Assembly: GCA_020152595.1 (NCBI GenBank)
Contig: JAIGNY010004493.1
Location: forward strand, 165,001-229,000
Reading direction: 5' to 3'
Source: Chiridota heheva
Taxonomy: Eukaryota; Echinodermata; Holothuroidea; Apodida; Chiridotidae
DNA length: 64,000 nucleotides
Shown: positions 22,241 through 33,418 of the stretch, one piece after another
How positions within the stretch are numbered: position 1 is the stretch's first letter
Layout of the letters: each line of letters opens with the position of its first letter
Translations under genes and position numbers: made by a program
The notes under the pieces: model-generated
What the model was told of the DNA's origin: nothing
The model's input: only the letters and a program-made list of their open reading frames with translations
Database searches by the model: none

Positions 22241-24572
22241 TTAATATTAACTTGTTCTGCAAAACATTCTTAACAGTGGACGTCACATTATGCTGAAATA
22301 GTCTTTTAAGTTGTCTGAGATAAAAGTGAAAAAGGACTTGAAAACGATTGTTTAAACAGTGCAATACTCATTAACACATTGTCTTGAAGGATCAAACTTT
22401 ACATGAAGCTTGCTCAAATAAGTCGGAACAATATGCCTGAAATGTGCAAGGAAGAAAAGCCATGTCGTTGCTACCACACACAAGTGAGATTTGGATCAGT
22501 TCAAGCAGTCTGATGACGTCTTGATGTTTTAAGAACTATTTCTCTGCTTTTGCAAACGATTGAAGGACATAAAGGGTGAATTAGTTGGGAATCTTGCACA
22601 CCAGCCTCACACCAGCAATGCTAGCAAAACACATTGTCTACTAACATGGTCAGCGTGGCCTAAATGCTCTGTGAAGCCTCATTTTATATTCCTACTTGTG
22701 GACATGTCAAATATATTAAACATGCACAATTCTTATGAGTGACAGATTTTGAGGAGAATATATATATGTAGCATACATAAACCTTCTGAATGTGCACAAT
22801 TGCCTATAGAGGGATTTCATCACGTAACTCTAACTCATCTGGAAGCCATTTCATGCGTCTTCACATGGCCTAGTCACATCACATGTACAACAACATACTA
22901 CATGCTAACCCCAGTTCAGCGAATTTTACTAACTGCAATTTTTGTTCACTTCCGATTTTACTTCATATTTTCCTTATGTTCACCGGGAATACGAAGAGTA
23001 ACTTTTATGTTAAGACCAGCTGATTGTTTGTTATACTTAGACAAAGCCTACATACCTGATATAAAGTGCTCACTCCAAATCCTAGTGTGAACCGTAGGTT
23101 GAAAGCTGTTCATTGTACAGCAGAAACCCACTTTGAGCGTCGATCAGGATCAGATGGAAATTGAGAAATCGTCATTTTATTCCCCGGCACACGTGTATTA
23201 GTGCAACCAATGGCACAGCAAGATTTCAGCATAATTTTCTTATAAAAGTAATCTTATATAACAACATGCAAATGTTTGTAAGTCTAATTAAGTGTACAGG
23301 AGACGACAGTGTTCTTGCCCGACAAAATGGCGATGTAAACAATGTCACCCGACCTCGTGACGTCAGCTGAAACACCCTTATTGGCAGTTTCTATTCACTG
23401 CTGTACAAAATGGGTCAACGAATGCCGGGAATAGACTACTGCCAAGATGACATTGTGCCAGTAGGCAGCTGCATTCCTTTTACTATGCACATCCTTGCTT
23501 TTCTTTACTAAACCCAGTAGATCTTCATTCACCAGTGCTTCATGTCTGGTTTATCAAACAGCTGTGGACATCTTATACCTTAGCTGTTGAGAAAGGCATG
23601 TAAAATACCCAATCTACCTACTTTCCAACCTACCAGAACTCAAGGACAAAAACGTGAAGATAAATATTCAAAATCATTAGAGATAGGGTCCAGCAATGCT
23701 GTGAAAAGGATCTACGGCAAAAAAGGGAAGGGCTTACTAATTTGATCAATATACTAGGACCCATAGGAAATTGGTCTCTTTACACCTGCCGAATGTCACA
23801 ATCATTGCAAAAAGAACGTATCTTAGAAAAAAGTATTACAAATTGTTAGAAGTGTGAACAAGTCGCTCTTCACCCCCCACCCCCTCACCCACCTGGGCCA
23901 GCTACCCTCCTTAAAATAAGTCCTTGGGCTTGTCAATATGATTAATGTGTCATGTTCAATTACACTGCATAAACACTTCCAGTCCAGCATTTTCTACAAT
24001 TACCAACTTCACGTCATATTGTATATTTTGAGAAAATATGTAATTTGAATTACTAATTTATTTTCAGAAAATAATATTTTGAATATGTATTTAGTACAAT
24101 GTAATATATAAATATAAAGTTATGTTTGAATTTTTGAAAAATTATTTTGATCTTATTTATGTTTGTTTTCTTTCTCAAAGCTCCAAAATATTCAAGTTAC
24201 AAGATTCCCTAAGAGCTTTTTAAGATTTTATGTAAAAGGATGCAGTTTGTTTATCTTCGTGTAGTAGTCCCTGCATGAGGTGGAAAGTGAGTGTGAGGAA
24301 GTAGATTTGTTTCCCCAGATGATGTAAACATCCCCCTAATTGGTCTCCGCTGTGTATTTCCAAAGAGCTTCTACACAACGTTTTTCAATAAAGAGATCTG
24401 TTGTTGAAATCATCCATATAAAGCAAGAGTGTGACCTTGTTCTATCTCATTAATTTGCATATAATTGTATTTAAAAACTATAGGTTCAAGAATAGAGTAT
24501 TACAGAATGAGTAAATTTCGGCATTGATCAAAATATTGATTCTCCACTGCTCTGTTTGTTGATTATTCCTGT
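22241..24572. other. Intergenic DNA, no gene recognised
   Basis: Frames such as 22749-23090 are without motifs. CAAAATGGCGATG near 23323 fits a YY1 site and GTGACGTCAG near 23358 a CRE, so a small CpG-containing regulatory patch may exist at 23290-23380. The rest is AT-rich. Confidence 0.35.
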
Positions 24573-24611
24573 AATGGTTTCATGGTCATTAGAAGTGACC
24601 ATGAAACCATT
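24573..24611. repeat. Perfect hairpin, 16 bp arms
   Basis: AATGGTTTCATGGTCA and its exact complement are separated by seven bases. It is isolated in AT-rich DNA. It may be a microhomology-driven inversion or a small structured RNA; neither is proven. Confidence 0.85.
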
Positions 24612-24984
24612 GATGACAAACAAAGCGGTATAGTCTGATATTTTGTTGATGATAATACATGAAATTTCCTGAAAATTGAGGAGCATTTCCCAAAACATTT
24701 GTTGCTACCTTTCCACCCCATGGCAACGTCCCTGCATCTACAGGCAGGTCCACCATTTTCCAGGAAAAGATTGTTTTGACCGAATAAGCTTCTCTTTTAA
24801 ATTTCTTGCTATATTTTGACAGACTTTAAATTGTGTAACAAAAATTGATGTCAAGCTACCAGCAAAATATGCAAGTAATATTTGTCTTTCCTTTCAATGC
24901 TTTTGTGACTGGTTTTAACTAGAATATTTCCAATAGTATTTTGCGTGAATTTTTCAATGCTCAGGTTAACTATCAAACTTGTGT

Positions 24985-25160
24985 AAAAATGGTAACTGAA
25001 ATGCCGTCTTAGCTGATTTTAACATTAGAACTAACAAATTTTCTTTTCATCAATTTAATTTTTGAAATTCTGTCTTGATTGTAAGCCATTTTAGGGCTTT
25101 ATAATTAAAACAAGAAATCTTCAAAGCTTCCAGGTGCTTCTCCCTTGGGCTCAATCCTTA
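24985..25160 (+). repeat. Third copy of the 352-1140 repeat family
   Basis: It shares TTTTAACATTA, AAGCCATTTTAGGGC and AAAGCTTCC blocks in the same order as the copies at the left edge. Confidence 0.5.
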
Positions 25161-26640
25161 CTTGCATAGGCCATGGATCTAACGTCATTGCATGGGGGCA
25201 ATGCCGCCTTTTTAATAAAATGCCCCTCCCCCCCCCCCTGTCCTATTTTCTCATCTTGCTTCCTGTGGCGATGCTAATATTTGTTTGACCTCTGAACTAA
25301 TCATTTAAGTTTGCAGTAAAGCTCTCTACATTTATGTAAATGAGAGCGTGTTATATAAATATCAATTAATTCTGCATGTGTAATCGACTTACTGTCACTA
25401 GAAAAAACACGAGAAGATTGTGACGATGTTTTTTTTTTTTTTTTTTTCCACTGTGTTTGTTCACACTTGTGTGTTATTCTACCCCAACGAGTCATAGGTG
25501 TGATTTGGCAGTGCGGGGGAATTCCCCTTTTTTTCTGCCTTTTGTATGATGATTTCGGTGAACAAATCAAGCCCATGCAACAAACAACTTAACTTTGTAA
25601 CATTTTGAAGTAACTTATTCTTAGATTTAAATAATTATTTCATTTATTGAGTTATCGTTTAAGAATAAACTATGCGTTCTTTTGAATAAGTCTGTTTTTT
25701 GTGAGAAGTGGCCAGGTGAATAGAAAGATAGAAGAAGACAAATTGGGGAAAGATAAATCTACCAGCAAGTGCGCAGAAAAACAATTCAATTGCAGAATGT
25801 AGAAATATCACAAATAATTGGAAGGGTGGTGACGGTTGTTGCTGTTTTACATCAACAGTATGGTCACTCCGGGTGGATTACATCAACGACGTAGGAACTT
25901 TTTTTTTGGAGTGGGGGGGGGGGGGGTAAATTTCATTTACCACGATTCTTAACCCCACTCCTCATTCAAAAGTTTCATTTTTGTCCCATTTAATTTCACG
26001 ATTGTGGGGAATTGTGTGGTCAATTCAAATAATTATAATAGGGGAAACTAAAATTGGACCCAAGATCGGACAGAGGTATTATAAATTATAATCGAATAAA
26101 TCAGAAGAACAAGCGCCGAAAAGGTTGATATATTTCACAGAGGGTACAAATAAGCCCAATAAGGGGTTTTCTTCCCCGAAAAGTTTGGGGTGGAAGCATA
26201 CTTCACATTTTTAACCCCCCCCCAGCCCTTGGATTACATCATTCCATATTAAGTTTTGATATTTCAAACTTCGAAGTTGCATTTGAAAATGTTATAAAAG
26301 TTACATAGGATTTACGTAATCCCAAAAGTCATTATAGTTGGTGCTGTTCTGTGATGTCCAATCAGGGAGTTGTGACAACTCCATGGTCAAATTTATGTTA
26401 GTCTTTATTTTGTAAGTTCTCGGCGAACTTCAGTGTTAACAACTTTATTAGATGAAAAACTGCATCTATCTAGCTGTGATGGCATCATTTTTAAGTTTAT
26501 AATATCTGTAAGTGAATTAAATAATCTGAAGGCCATTCACAAATACCGGAATTCCATGGAAATCTTAACCTAATTGTGTTGATGTAAAGAACTTCGCATC
26601 TGTTAATTGGCATATGTGACCTCGTGACGGGGTGACGGCG
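25161..26640. other. Intergenic DNA with homopolymer runs
   Basis: Poly-C (about 25227-25238), poly-T (about 25430-25448) and poly-G (about 25915-25927) runs are present. No exon is supported. Confidence 0.4.
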
Positions 26641-26645
26641 ATAGA

Positions 26646-26677
26646 TATATAAAGCCCGCGAAGAAAGACAATCAGTT
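26646..26677 (+). promoter_or_regulatory. TATA box with initiator
   Basis: TATATAAA lies at 26646-26653 and TCAGTT, a perfect initiator match, at 26672-26677, with 26 bases between the TATAAA start and the initiator A. This is the usual core promoter spacing. It lies about 950 bp before the ATG at 27623 and could drive that gene with a long or spliced leader. Confidence 0.45.
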
Positions 26678-26859
26678 ATGGATCGTAAATCATAGCAATA
26701 CACAAAAATAATTGTATTTGTTGAGGGATAAGATTTGATTTTGTTGTACTCCTAAAGCAGATGATAGGCAATTTTGTGTTTCTGATCAGTTATAAAAGAA
26801 AAAACTTACCAACTCTGAAATAGTGAAGACTTATTGTGATGGACAAGCAGTGATATTTT

Positions 26860-27600
26860 GTTACCACGGAATGTTTTTAATTGCAATATTTTTCTTAATA
26901 AGTGATTTTACAAATCAGATTTAAGGGGATAAGACGTAGGCCTTAACTTTACATTAAAGGGCAGATATTGTGCTAACGTGGAGATAAACATTACGATCCA
27001 TCGGCTCAATCAACCAACATTAAAGGGCAGATATCGTATTAACGATTGAAGGGCAGATATCGTGTTAATCAATTAATTTCCGCCGCGGAAGTGACGTCAC
27101 TATGTCACAGATTTATCGGTGACTGGTCAAAGTATTTTTCTTGAGACGATATTTCTTCTTTTAACTTCTTTTTTGAATATATAGGCTTCATTAATAATCA
27201 GAAAACTTTATCAATAAGGAATATTATTGGACACGTTTTAGGTTTCCGTTTTTTTCAAATTGAATTTTGGACAATATACTTCAGCAAACCTATAAAACAG
27301 AGTTTTGAGAAATGCAATAACAGCCTGTGCATTTTTGTGTTTCTTTTATGAGAGGAAAACTTGCTATAACTTTGGAACGGCCTTATCGTGATATAAAATT
27401 AAAAAAACTATTGTGTTCTTTCTCTGCCACAGAATGTTTTTAATCGCAATAGTTTTCAAGTTAATAAATTATTTTCCAAAGAAGACATAAGGTGTATACT
27501 TCGCATCAACTTATGTTGAAATAGTATACATACTTCATTAATAATCAGAAAACTTTGTTGATGAGGAATAATATTGTTTGTTTCTGTTTTCGAATTCAGT
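26860..27600 (+). repeat. Duplicated upstream blocks before the MGCGGSS gene
   Basis: ACAGAATGTTTTTAATCGCAA near 27430 (quoted in part) matches 26868; CTTCATTAATAATCAGAAAA near 27532 matches 27188. A GGGCAGATATYGTRYTAA string occurs three times at 26956-27068. The unequal spacing shows more than one duplication. Confidence 0.6.
27091..27100. promoter_or_regulatory. CRE palindrome
   Basis: GTGACGTCAC is a perfect 10 bp palindrome containing the CREB/ATF core TGACGTCA, next to a CCGCCGCGGAA segment. It is about 520 bp before the ATG at 27623. Confidence 0.45.
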
Positions 27601-27622
27601 TTTGAACGTTCAATAACTAACA

Positions 27623-28198
27623 ATGGGATGCGGCGGTTCAAGCTGCGCCGTAGCCAGTGGCATAAGCCGGCGCGTGACCAAGTCCACAGCACCATACGAT
27701 GCACATCGTTTATTATCCGAACTGCTAACTGTTCAAACAGCCATTATTCTAAATGATGACAGCAAGAAAAACAAAAACTTGTATGTACTCGTCAGCCATA
27801 GCTTCCCTTGTATCGATTCTAATCCATCAATTTATGTCGAATCTTCAGAAACAATCCAGAAAGGGATTCCGAAAGCGAAGTCTGCTTTTCCGACCGTGAA
27901 GTCTGCTTTCCCGACAGTGAAGTCTGCTTTTCCGACAGTGAAGTCTGCTTTTCCGACAGTGAAGTCTGCTTTTCCGACAGTGAAGTCTGCCTTTCCGACA
28001 CAGGCAGAACCTAGTCAACCAAGTGCCAACCAACAGGGGAAGAAGTTAAGTTGCAGTAATATGGGAATTCCCCTGCAGCGAACATCACCGTTTGATTTGA
28101 TGACTATTAGCATGGAGAAACTTTCTGATATAGGTCAACATGATTGCCAGAATTTGGAGATAACAATTGAGCAGAATCTTACCGTCAACAATCTCTAA
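27623..28198 (+). CDS. Predicted N-acylated protein with KSAFPTV heptads, 191 residues
   Basis: I do not recognise this protein. The chain begins MGCGGSSC: Gly2 with Ser6 fits N-myristoylation and Cys3 could be palmitoylated, so attachment to the inner membrane face is expected. Residues 25-80 are ordinary globular-like sequence with LYVLVSHSF and SIYVESSE. Residues 86-127 are six tandem heptads (five KSAFPTV and one KSAFPTQ) encoded by 21 bp units at 27878-28003. The tail is polar, with a Ser/Pro/Gln-rich linker, and ends TVNNL. The frame is intact without an intron, and an ATTAAA signal follows at 28336-28341. A broken paralogue lies 300 bp downstream with only two heptads, so the array has grown or shrunk recently. 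A composition-driven chance ORF is possible but less likely given the conserved duplicate. Confidence 0.55.
   Translation: MGCGGSSCAVASGISRRVTKSTAPYDAHRLLSELLTVQTAIILNDDSKKNKNLYVLVSHSFPCIDSNPSIYVESSETIQKGIPKAKSAFPTVKSAFPTVKSAFPTVKSAFPTVKSAFPTVKSAFPTQAEPSQPSANQQGKKLSCSNMGIPLQRTSPFDLMTISMEKLSDIGQHDCQNLEITIEQNLTVNNL
27878..28003 (+). repeat. 21 bp coding minisatellite (six units)
   Basis: Units encode KSAFPTV, the last ending in Gln. Differences between units are few and mostly at third codon positions (TTT/TTC, ACC/ACA). Confidence 0.9.
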
Positions 28199-28335
28199 AT
28201 CTTCCATCATATTGAAGAATTCCGCCTATTCGTTCATGAGAAAGTACGACATTCCACGAAAAGCTACGACACTTCACTGTGACGATTCTTTAATCATTTT
28301 TGTTCTCATTCGAATCTTGATTATTTAAGTAAAAC

Positions 28336-28341
28336 ATTAAA
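28336..28341 (+). terminator. ATTAAA polyadenylation signal
   Basis: A variant poly(A) signal 138 bases after the stop codon at 28198, the nearest such signal downstream of that ORF that I found. Confidence 0.3.
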
Positions 28342-28524
28342 GAACTTTGGAATTACGTAAGACAATAGAGAGCATGAATGGCATCAAACATGTAGAAATT
28401 TTCTAAAAATGTAAAATAGGCATAAAAATGTGAAAGCCGTAAAACAGGTTCGCAATTTTCAACCGATTTGCAAGTAATGAATTTATTTTCGTGATTAATA
28501 TATATATATTTTTTTAATGTTCAG

Positions 28525-28765
28525 ACCGCCAATATTCTAAATGATGGCATTACAAGTAAGCAGCCACGACGTAAACTTGTATTTACTCGTCAGCCATAGC
28601 TTTACGCGTGATTCAACTCGATCAATTTATGTCGAATCTTCAGAAACAATGCAAACGGGTTCGTTGTCATCGCTTACAATATCAGATAAGGGCGAAATCT
28701 GCTTTTCCGGCAGCAAAGTCTGCTTTCCCGACCAAGGAAAATGGAAGATGCATGTCGGCATGTAG
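28525..28765 (+). pseudogene. Broken tandem copy of the KSAFPTV gene
   Basis: Nucleotide similarity to 27736-28000 begins at a GTTCAGACCGCC segment and covers LYLLVSHSF and SIYVESSET. A small indel shifts the frame before that block, and a further shift puts the two surviving heptads (KSAFPAA and KSAFPTK, about 28696-28737) in another frame. No start matching MGCGG is present. It may be a decayed duplicate, or a duplicated exon that lost its frame. Confidence 0.65.
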
Positions 28766-28769
28766 ATTT

Positions 28770-29378
28770 GAATATTGGTTAGAGTAATACAATCTGAACA
28801 GAGCAGTTCTTAAATCAAATATAAATAGGATTCAAGTTTTTAAGTTATGACTGGTCAAAGGTAAACGTTGGTGAATTTTTAATTTACGTTCATTTTGTGA
28901 TTGCATATTTTTCATATTAAGTCCTGAAAAAAGTTGGAAATTAGACAATTGTAAGTCGCTTTTCTTGGGAACTTTTACTAATTTGATAAATTTTAATAGA
29001 TTTTTATGTCCTTTCAGAAGGGGTGCAAGTGACGCCTTTCTGGGTAGATTTTATACACCAATCATGCCCACTCATGTTCCAACTTAGAAAAATATGTGCT
29101 TTATATATATGTATACGGACAAGTTATAATTTGTAGCTTCAGTTCTCTTTGCTTTTCTGTACCAAGATATATGCATGAACATGTCAGCATGTAGAAAGCA
29201 TACTATATTGACCACACTTTGAAGTGTTTATTTCTTTCTTCTTTTAATCTGAATTACTTTAATTTTAAAAGAAGCACTTTCAATTTTCAAAAGTTTGATA
29301 AGTAATTAATTTATGCTAAATGTATGACCTTATGACTGGGTATGATTAACTGATAAAGACTTATTAACTTTTGCTCAG
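28770..29378. other. AT-rich DNA, nothing recognised
   Basis: No supported exon or repeat. Confidence 0.3.
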
Positions 29379-29531
29379 AAGCTGCTGGAATTCGTTGATA
29401 GAAAGTTAAAAAAGGGATCATTTCAAAACGAAAATACTAGGGTCGCCATGCAACACAAAATAGAATTACAATTTGCACAAAGATGCTTGAAAATTCATCA
29501 CGCTTCTTTCATGGATTTTAATCAATTGTAA
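29379..29531 (+). CDS. Possible terminal exon, 50 codons
   Basis: An acceptor-like ATTAACTTTTGCTCAG precedes an open frame from KLLEFVDRKLKKG to DFNQL and TAA. The peptide is charged and helix-like. It could be a 3' exon of a gene starting upstream, perhaps the acylated-protein locus, but no donor with matching phase is proven. A chance frame of this length is quite possible. Confidence 0.2.
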   Translation, partial: KLLEFVDRKLKKGSFQNENTRVAMQHKIELQFAQRCLKIHHASFMDFNQL

Positions 29532-29539
29532 AGCCATGT

Positions 29540-31510
29540 TGCCTCTACACGTCCACATACCTTAAACCATATCCAACGACAAATTCAACAATCTCGCCCA
29601 TCCATGCCATCATAAACTAATTTCAGCCACTGCATGTAAGCTCACGAGGTGTAACGACTCGCAAAATTCGAGGAAAAGAGCAAGAGGAAAAACAGGATTT
29701 TATACACTAACAGACAGTACCAAAATGGACCGGGAGGTGCATAATAGGTTTCAGGACAAAAGGTACCGACTTCGTATGACGGATGTACTAGGAGGGTGAC
29801 CAGGAAAAGGAGGAAGGCATTGAGTACTGCGGCAGAAGGGACTTGGAGGATAATAAGAAGACCATGGAAGATGGGGAAGGGAATTAGACCGGCGGAAGAT
29901 GAAAGGAGATGCCCGTGGAGCAGGAGGAGATGCAGGATAACGGTAGGACGAAGGGAGGGAATACCAGTAGGAGAGGGACATATTACGCTGCGGTCAGCAA
30001 AAATTGCAATCCGATACGTTCTAAATACATTACTATACAGAATAAGGACCCAAAAGATTCAGTTCTAGATGTGTCTTTATATTTAACATTCAAACATTCC
30101 CTTTCTTATCTGCTTATGTACAAAGATATATTGTATTCCATGTATACTAAGATCACTTTACTGACAATGTCACCGTATCCAAATTTGTATATGGAATAGC
30201 AAATCAGTGAACTGATACTATAAGTTACAATTCTGAAAGTAATACAAAATGGATAAATAAATGTTTTTAATAATCTAATTCAAAATTTTAATTATCATGA
30301 CAAAAAGGTTAAACATCACTAAGCAAAATGTCAAAAAAGGTACATTCATATACATTGATAAAGAAACAAAAAAGCCTTTTTCAATACATACATGTAATAA
30401 AGACTAAAATCTGCAATTAAGGAGTAATTTTGTTTCTAAACTTGTTCTGCCAAGACGCCTTTTTCGTTAAATGTATAATAATATAACGCATGTATTGATT
30501 TCATATGCTTGACCCCGTATACTCCGAGTGAATTGTATCTAGTAGTAGTATTTGAATGGTCGATAAGATTCCACTAGTACACGATTGGTCCATTATGGAC
30601 GTCATGAATTTCGGCCATGTGATATTATTTGAATAAGTTTTCCGGAAATTGCCGATTCAGATTTATATGGTCTATAGATAAACTTGCTTGTAATTACTTT
30701 TCAGTTAAGTGAATCATAGATGCACCAGTTTTCTTGTGGGACCGATCAATGAAAAGTTAAAAGGTAGTCAGCAAATCTGTTCCTGATGAGGTACAGTTTG
30801 ACGTCCGCATCATATTGTTCAAGGAATCGATCTGGGTCCCAGCTGGCTAAAACAAATAGTTGTTAGGCTTGTCCTCCTGTTACAAGACTATATTCATACT
30901 GAGCCTCGCCAATTGGACTAAGTTTGAAGACCAGTTTGTTGAAGAAAGAATCATAAAAAGAAATCAATAGACAAAACGTGATTATCATACAAACGTAACA
31001 TTTACATAATGATGATAACCACAAACTCGTTCGTGTATTTAAAAAAATAAACTATCAAATTTGTACAAGACATTCAAAAATTGTGATTTCTGAAGGACCG
31101 TTCTCAAAAAGGGGCTTCGTATATCATGTATATAGCGCGGACGCAACTCTTTTCTACGAATTTGACTGACATATACTCAGGGGTGGCGGAAGGAATTTTG
31201 GGCAAGGAAGGCAGAAAATCCTATGAGGGCCCTTTCTTTACTTAAGGTGTCTATAATGAGAATCTAAAAAAAGGAAAAACTTTCGTCTTTCGTTCCAGTA
31301 AAGTGCATGATGCCTGCAAGGCTTTGTCAAATGAATATTAAATGTATGCTACAGCTGAGTAATAGGATTTGTGAATGGATTTTGATTTGTATTCAAGCTT
31401 CATTGCAAGAACTTGATGACATAGAATAGTGTTTAAAGGGTATCTCCTGCTCCTTAATATAAGCAGCTGGGGCAAGAGGCAGTAGCCCCGTGGTTTCACT
31501 AACCCTGCAT
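29540..31510. other. Intergenic DNA with a purine-rich patch
   Basis: At 29730-29980 the + strand is GGA/GAA-rich, leaving frames open on both strands (29796-30068 and 29751-29981). The residues are low-complexity Arg/Lys or Ser/Pro and show no domain. The remainder is AT-rich and featureless to my eye. Confidence 0.35.
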
Positions 31511-31519
31511 AGACCAGAG

Positions 31520-31541
31520 AGTTGTCATCTAAATGACAACT
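31520..31541. repeat. Short palindrome
   Basis: Nine-base arms around a CTAA loop (GTTGTCAT...ATGACAAC). It is small and may be chance. Confidence 0.5.
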
Positions 31542-31834
31542 TCCTGCGAAGGAATCAATTTACAGATGGCGATACTGTCACATGTGACATTTCTCAAGAA
31601 ATCAAGGACATTCCAGTGGGTGTCGAAAATTGCGCAATAACACAGTCATCCAATTACTAAGGAGCGCAGTTCCAGAAAATTCAAAAAGGATCTCATAGAT
31701 TGACTCATACTGACCTGCTGACGCAATCTTCCATATTTAAAACATTGTGACAATATTTCCAAAAATAATCAATGACATCATTGAGGGTTATTCCCGGCTA
31801 CGCCTATTTCTAAAATTAGAAGTTACTAAAAGTA

Positions 31835-32282
31835 TATATAAAGGACTGTTTTTAAGACAATCGGCGCGGCTTCATTAATTTATAATTGTCTGTGCTCTTA
31901 CGACGAGAATTAATCAACGTGCCATTAACTACCTTCTTTGTGGATTATCATTACATCAATAATTGTCATACACATCTTGACTTTTGCTTGACGATTGAAT
32001 TATGACAGATCTCCTGCATTTATCTGTCTGCCGATATAAATTATAACGTGGATCTATGCAGTTGATATTAGTCTTTCAAGAAGTCTTAAAATTTCAAGAG
32101 AGATCTTCGCATCAATATCATTGCAGAATTTTTCTCGGAACTAGATCACTATCTTGGACTTTACCTAAATACCAACCGTCGCCCAAAGAGCTCAAGAAGA
32201 CTCAGGCAAGGTTATAGGCTAGGTTTAAGCTTATTGTTTGTATTGTACGATTTGTAGAAAAAAGGCTTGAAGTTTGAATAAA
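31835..32282 (+). promoter_or_regulatory. TATA box and poly(A) signal pair, possible solo LTR
   Basis: TATATAAA at 31835-31842 and AATAAA at 32277-32282 are 440 bases apart with no coding frame between them. That arrangement suits an LTR promoter with its own poly(A) signal, or a short non-coding transcript. I could not find matching terminal TG...CA ends or a target-site duplication. Confidence 0.2.
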
Positions 32283-32390
32283 TTCAGTTCAAATTTGTCA
32301 AAAAAGTCACTGATCTTGATCTTATCTTTTGGCATTCTTGTGTTACTTTTCTATTTTTGGTCCGTAGCAAATTCATAATACCACCTCACC

Positions 32391-32940
32391 TCACCTACTC
32401 TCTTCAGGCCTCCTGGCCCATAAGGCTGCAGTGCACTCTCTCCCCTGGACTCTATTATTTGCAACTTGTCTGGCTTCTGTCCACGAGCTCCATCCCATCA
32501 CATTCCTTTCCTTCTCGATTGTCTTTCTCCAGGTCCTTCTAGGACGACCAACCTCCCTTCTTCCCTCTGGCTTCCACGTCATAGCTGTCACACAGTGCTT
32601 AATAGTGCTCTTTTATCTTTTTGTCTGCCACTTACTCTCAACTTCTTCAATGTTATCAGGTACTTCAGCTGTTCAGTCTCACCACAGCAGTCTTGTAAAA
32701 CTTCATATCTATTTCATAGTTCAACCAAAAACTGTTCTCTGATTGCTGGTTGCTGTAACTTGATGGTATTATACTTGGGTCGACATGTCTTTGTTATCAG
32801 TTTTCCTTTCAATTTTAATCGGATCCTGGTCCGTATCAAGTGGTGATCACTTGAAATGTCAGCCCCTCTCATCACTCTTGTGTCTAATATGGAGGTTCTG
32901 TGTTGCTTTGTTACAAGCACATTATCAATTTGGTTCATAA
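32391..32940 (-). mobile_element. RTE-type LINE relic with internal deletion
   Basis: Minus-strand frames give the end of an endonuclease domain (NQIDNVLVTK, then RGADISSDHHLI with the catalytic SDHH) at about 32938-32714. This passes almost directly into the C-terminal GRPRRTWRKTIEKE-type block at about 32560-32480. The reverse transcriptase that normally lies between them is missing. The element is dead. Confidence 0.8.
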
Positions 32941-33014
32941 TACAACAAGAAAAAAATCCAAAAAGATTGAAATAATCTTAACACCACCACATAATCACTT
33001 AATACTGCAGTTAT

Positions 33015-33020
33015 TTTATT
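33015..33020 (-). terminator. AATAAA signal for the minus-strand exon
   Basis: AATAAA read on the minus strand lies about 400 bases beyond the stop codon of the exon at 33419-33609, a reasonable 3' UTR length. Confidence 0.3.
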
Positions 33021-33418
33021 CGAAATTTCAATATTAAATTCGATATTTAATTACGAATTCGAAATTGTGCATGCACATATATACACTTGAATTTACTTTG
33101 TAACAGCGATACGGAAGAGGGTTTTATATGTATCCTAGCGATTTTTGCAGGAATTCCACCATGTTACAAGAAGCTTTAAGGTTCATGAGAAAATCGACGC
33201 AAATAGTTTTGCACGACCTTTTCCTGTTTTTCACTTTTTCGAAAATTAGAAAATTGGGCTTGCAATCAGTATTCGGAAATATTTAGGTTTTAATTTGAAA
33301 TGCTTCATTTTTTCGACCTACAGAAAACAATATAGCCATTACGTCAGTGCTTGTTGTAATATTTGCCTGTTATATTAGTACGAAAATGTCTTACAGTTCT
33401 GTTATTCTGAGAAACCTT

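Noticed and set aside
22749..23090. 113-residue ORF
   Set aside because: No domain, splice site or promoter fits; length is within chance for this composition.
29751..30068. Opposed ORFs in a purine-rich patch
   Set aside because: Open frames on both strands follow from skewed composition; residues are low complexity.
31835..32282. Complete solo LTR
   Set aside because: A TATA and AATAAA pair is present but I found no TG...CA ends or target duplication, so it is listed only as a weak regulatory pair.
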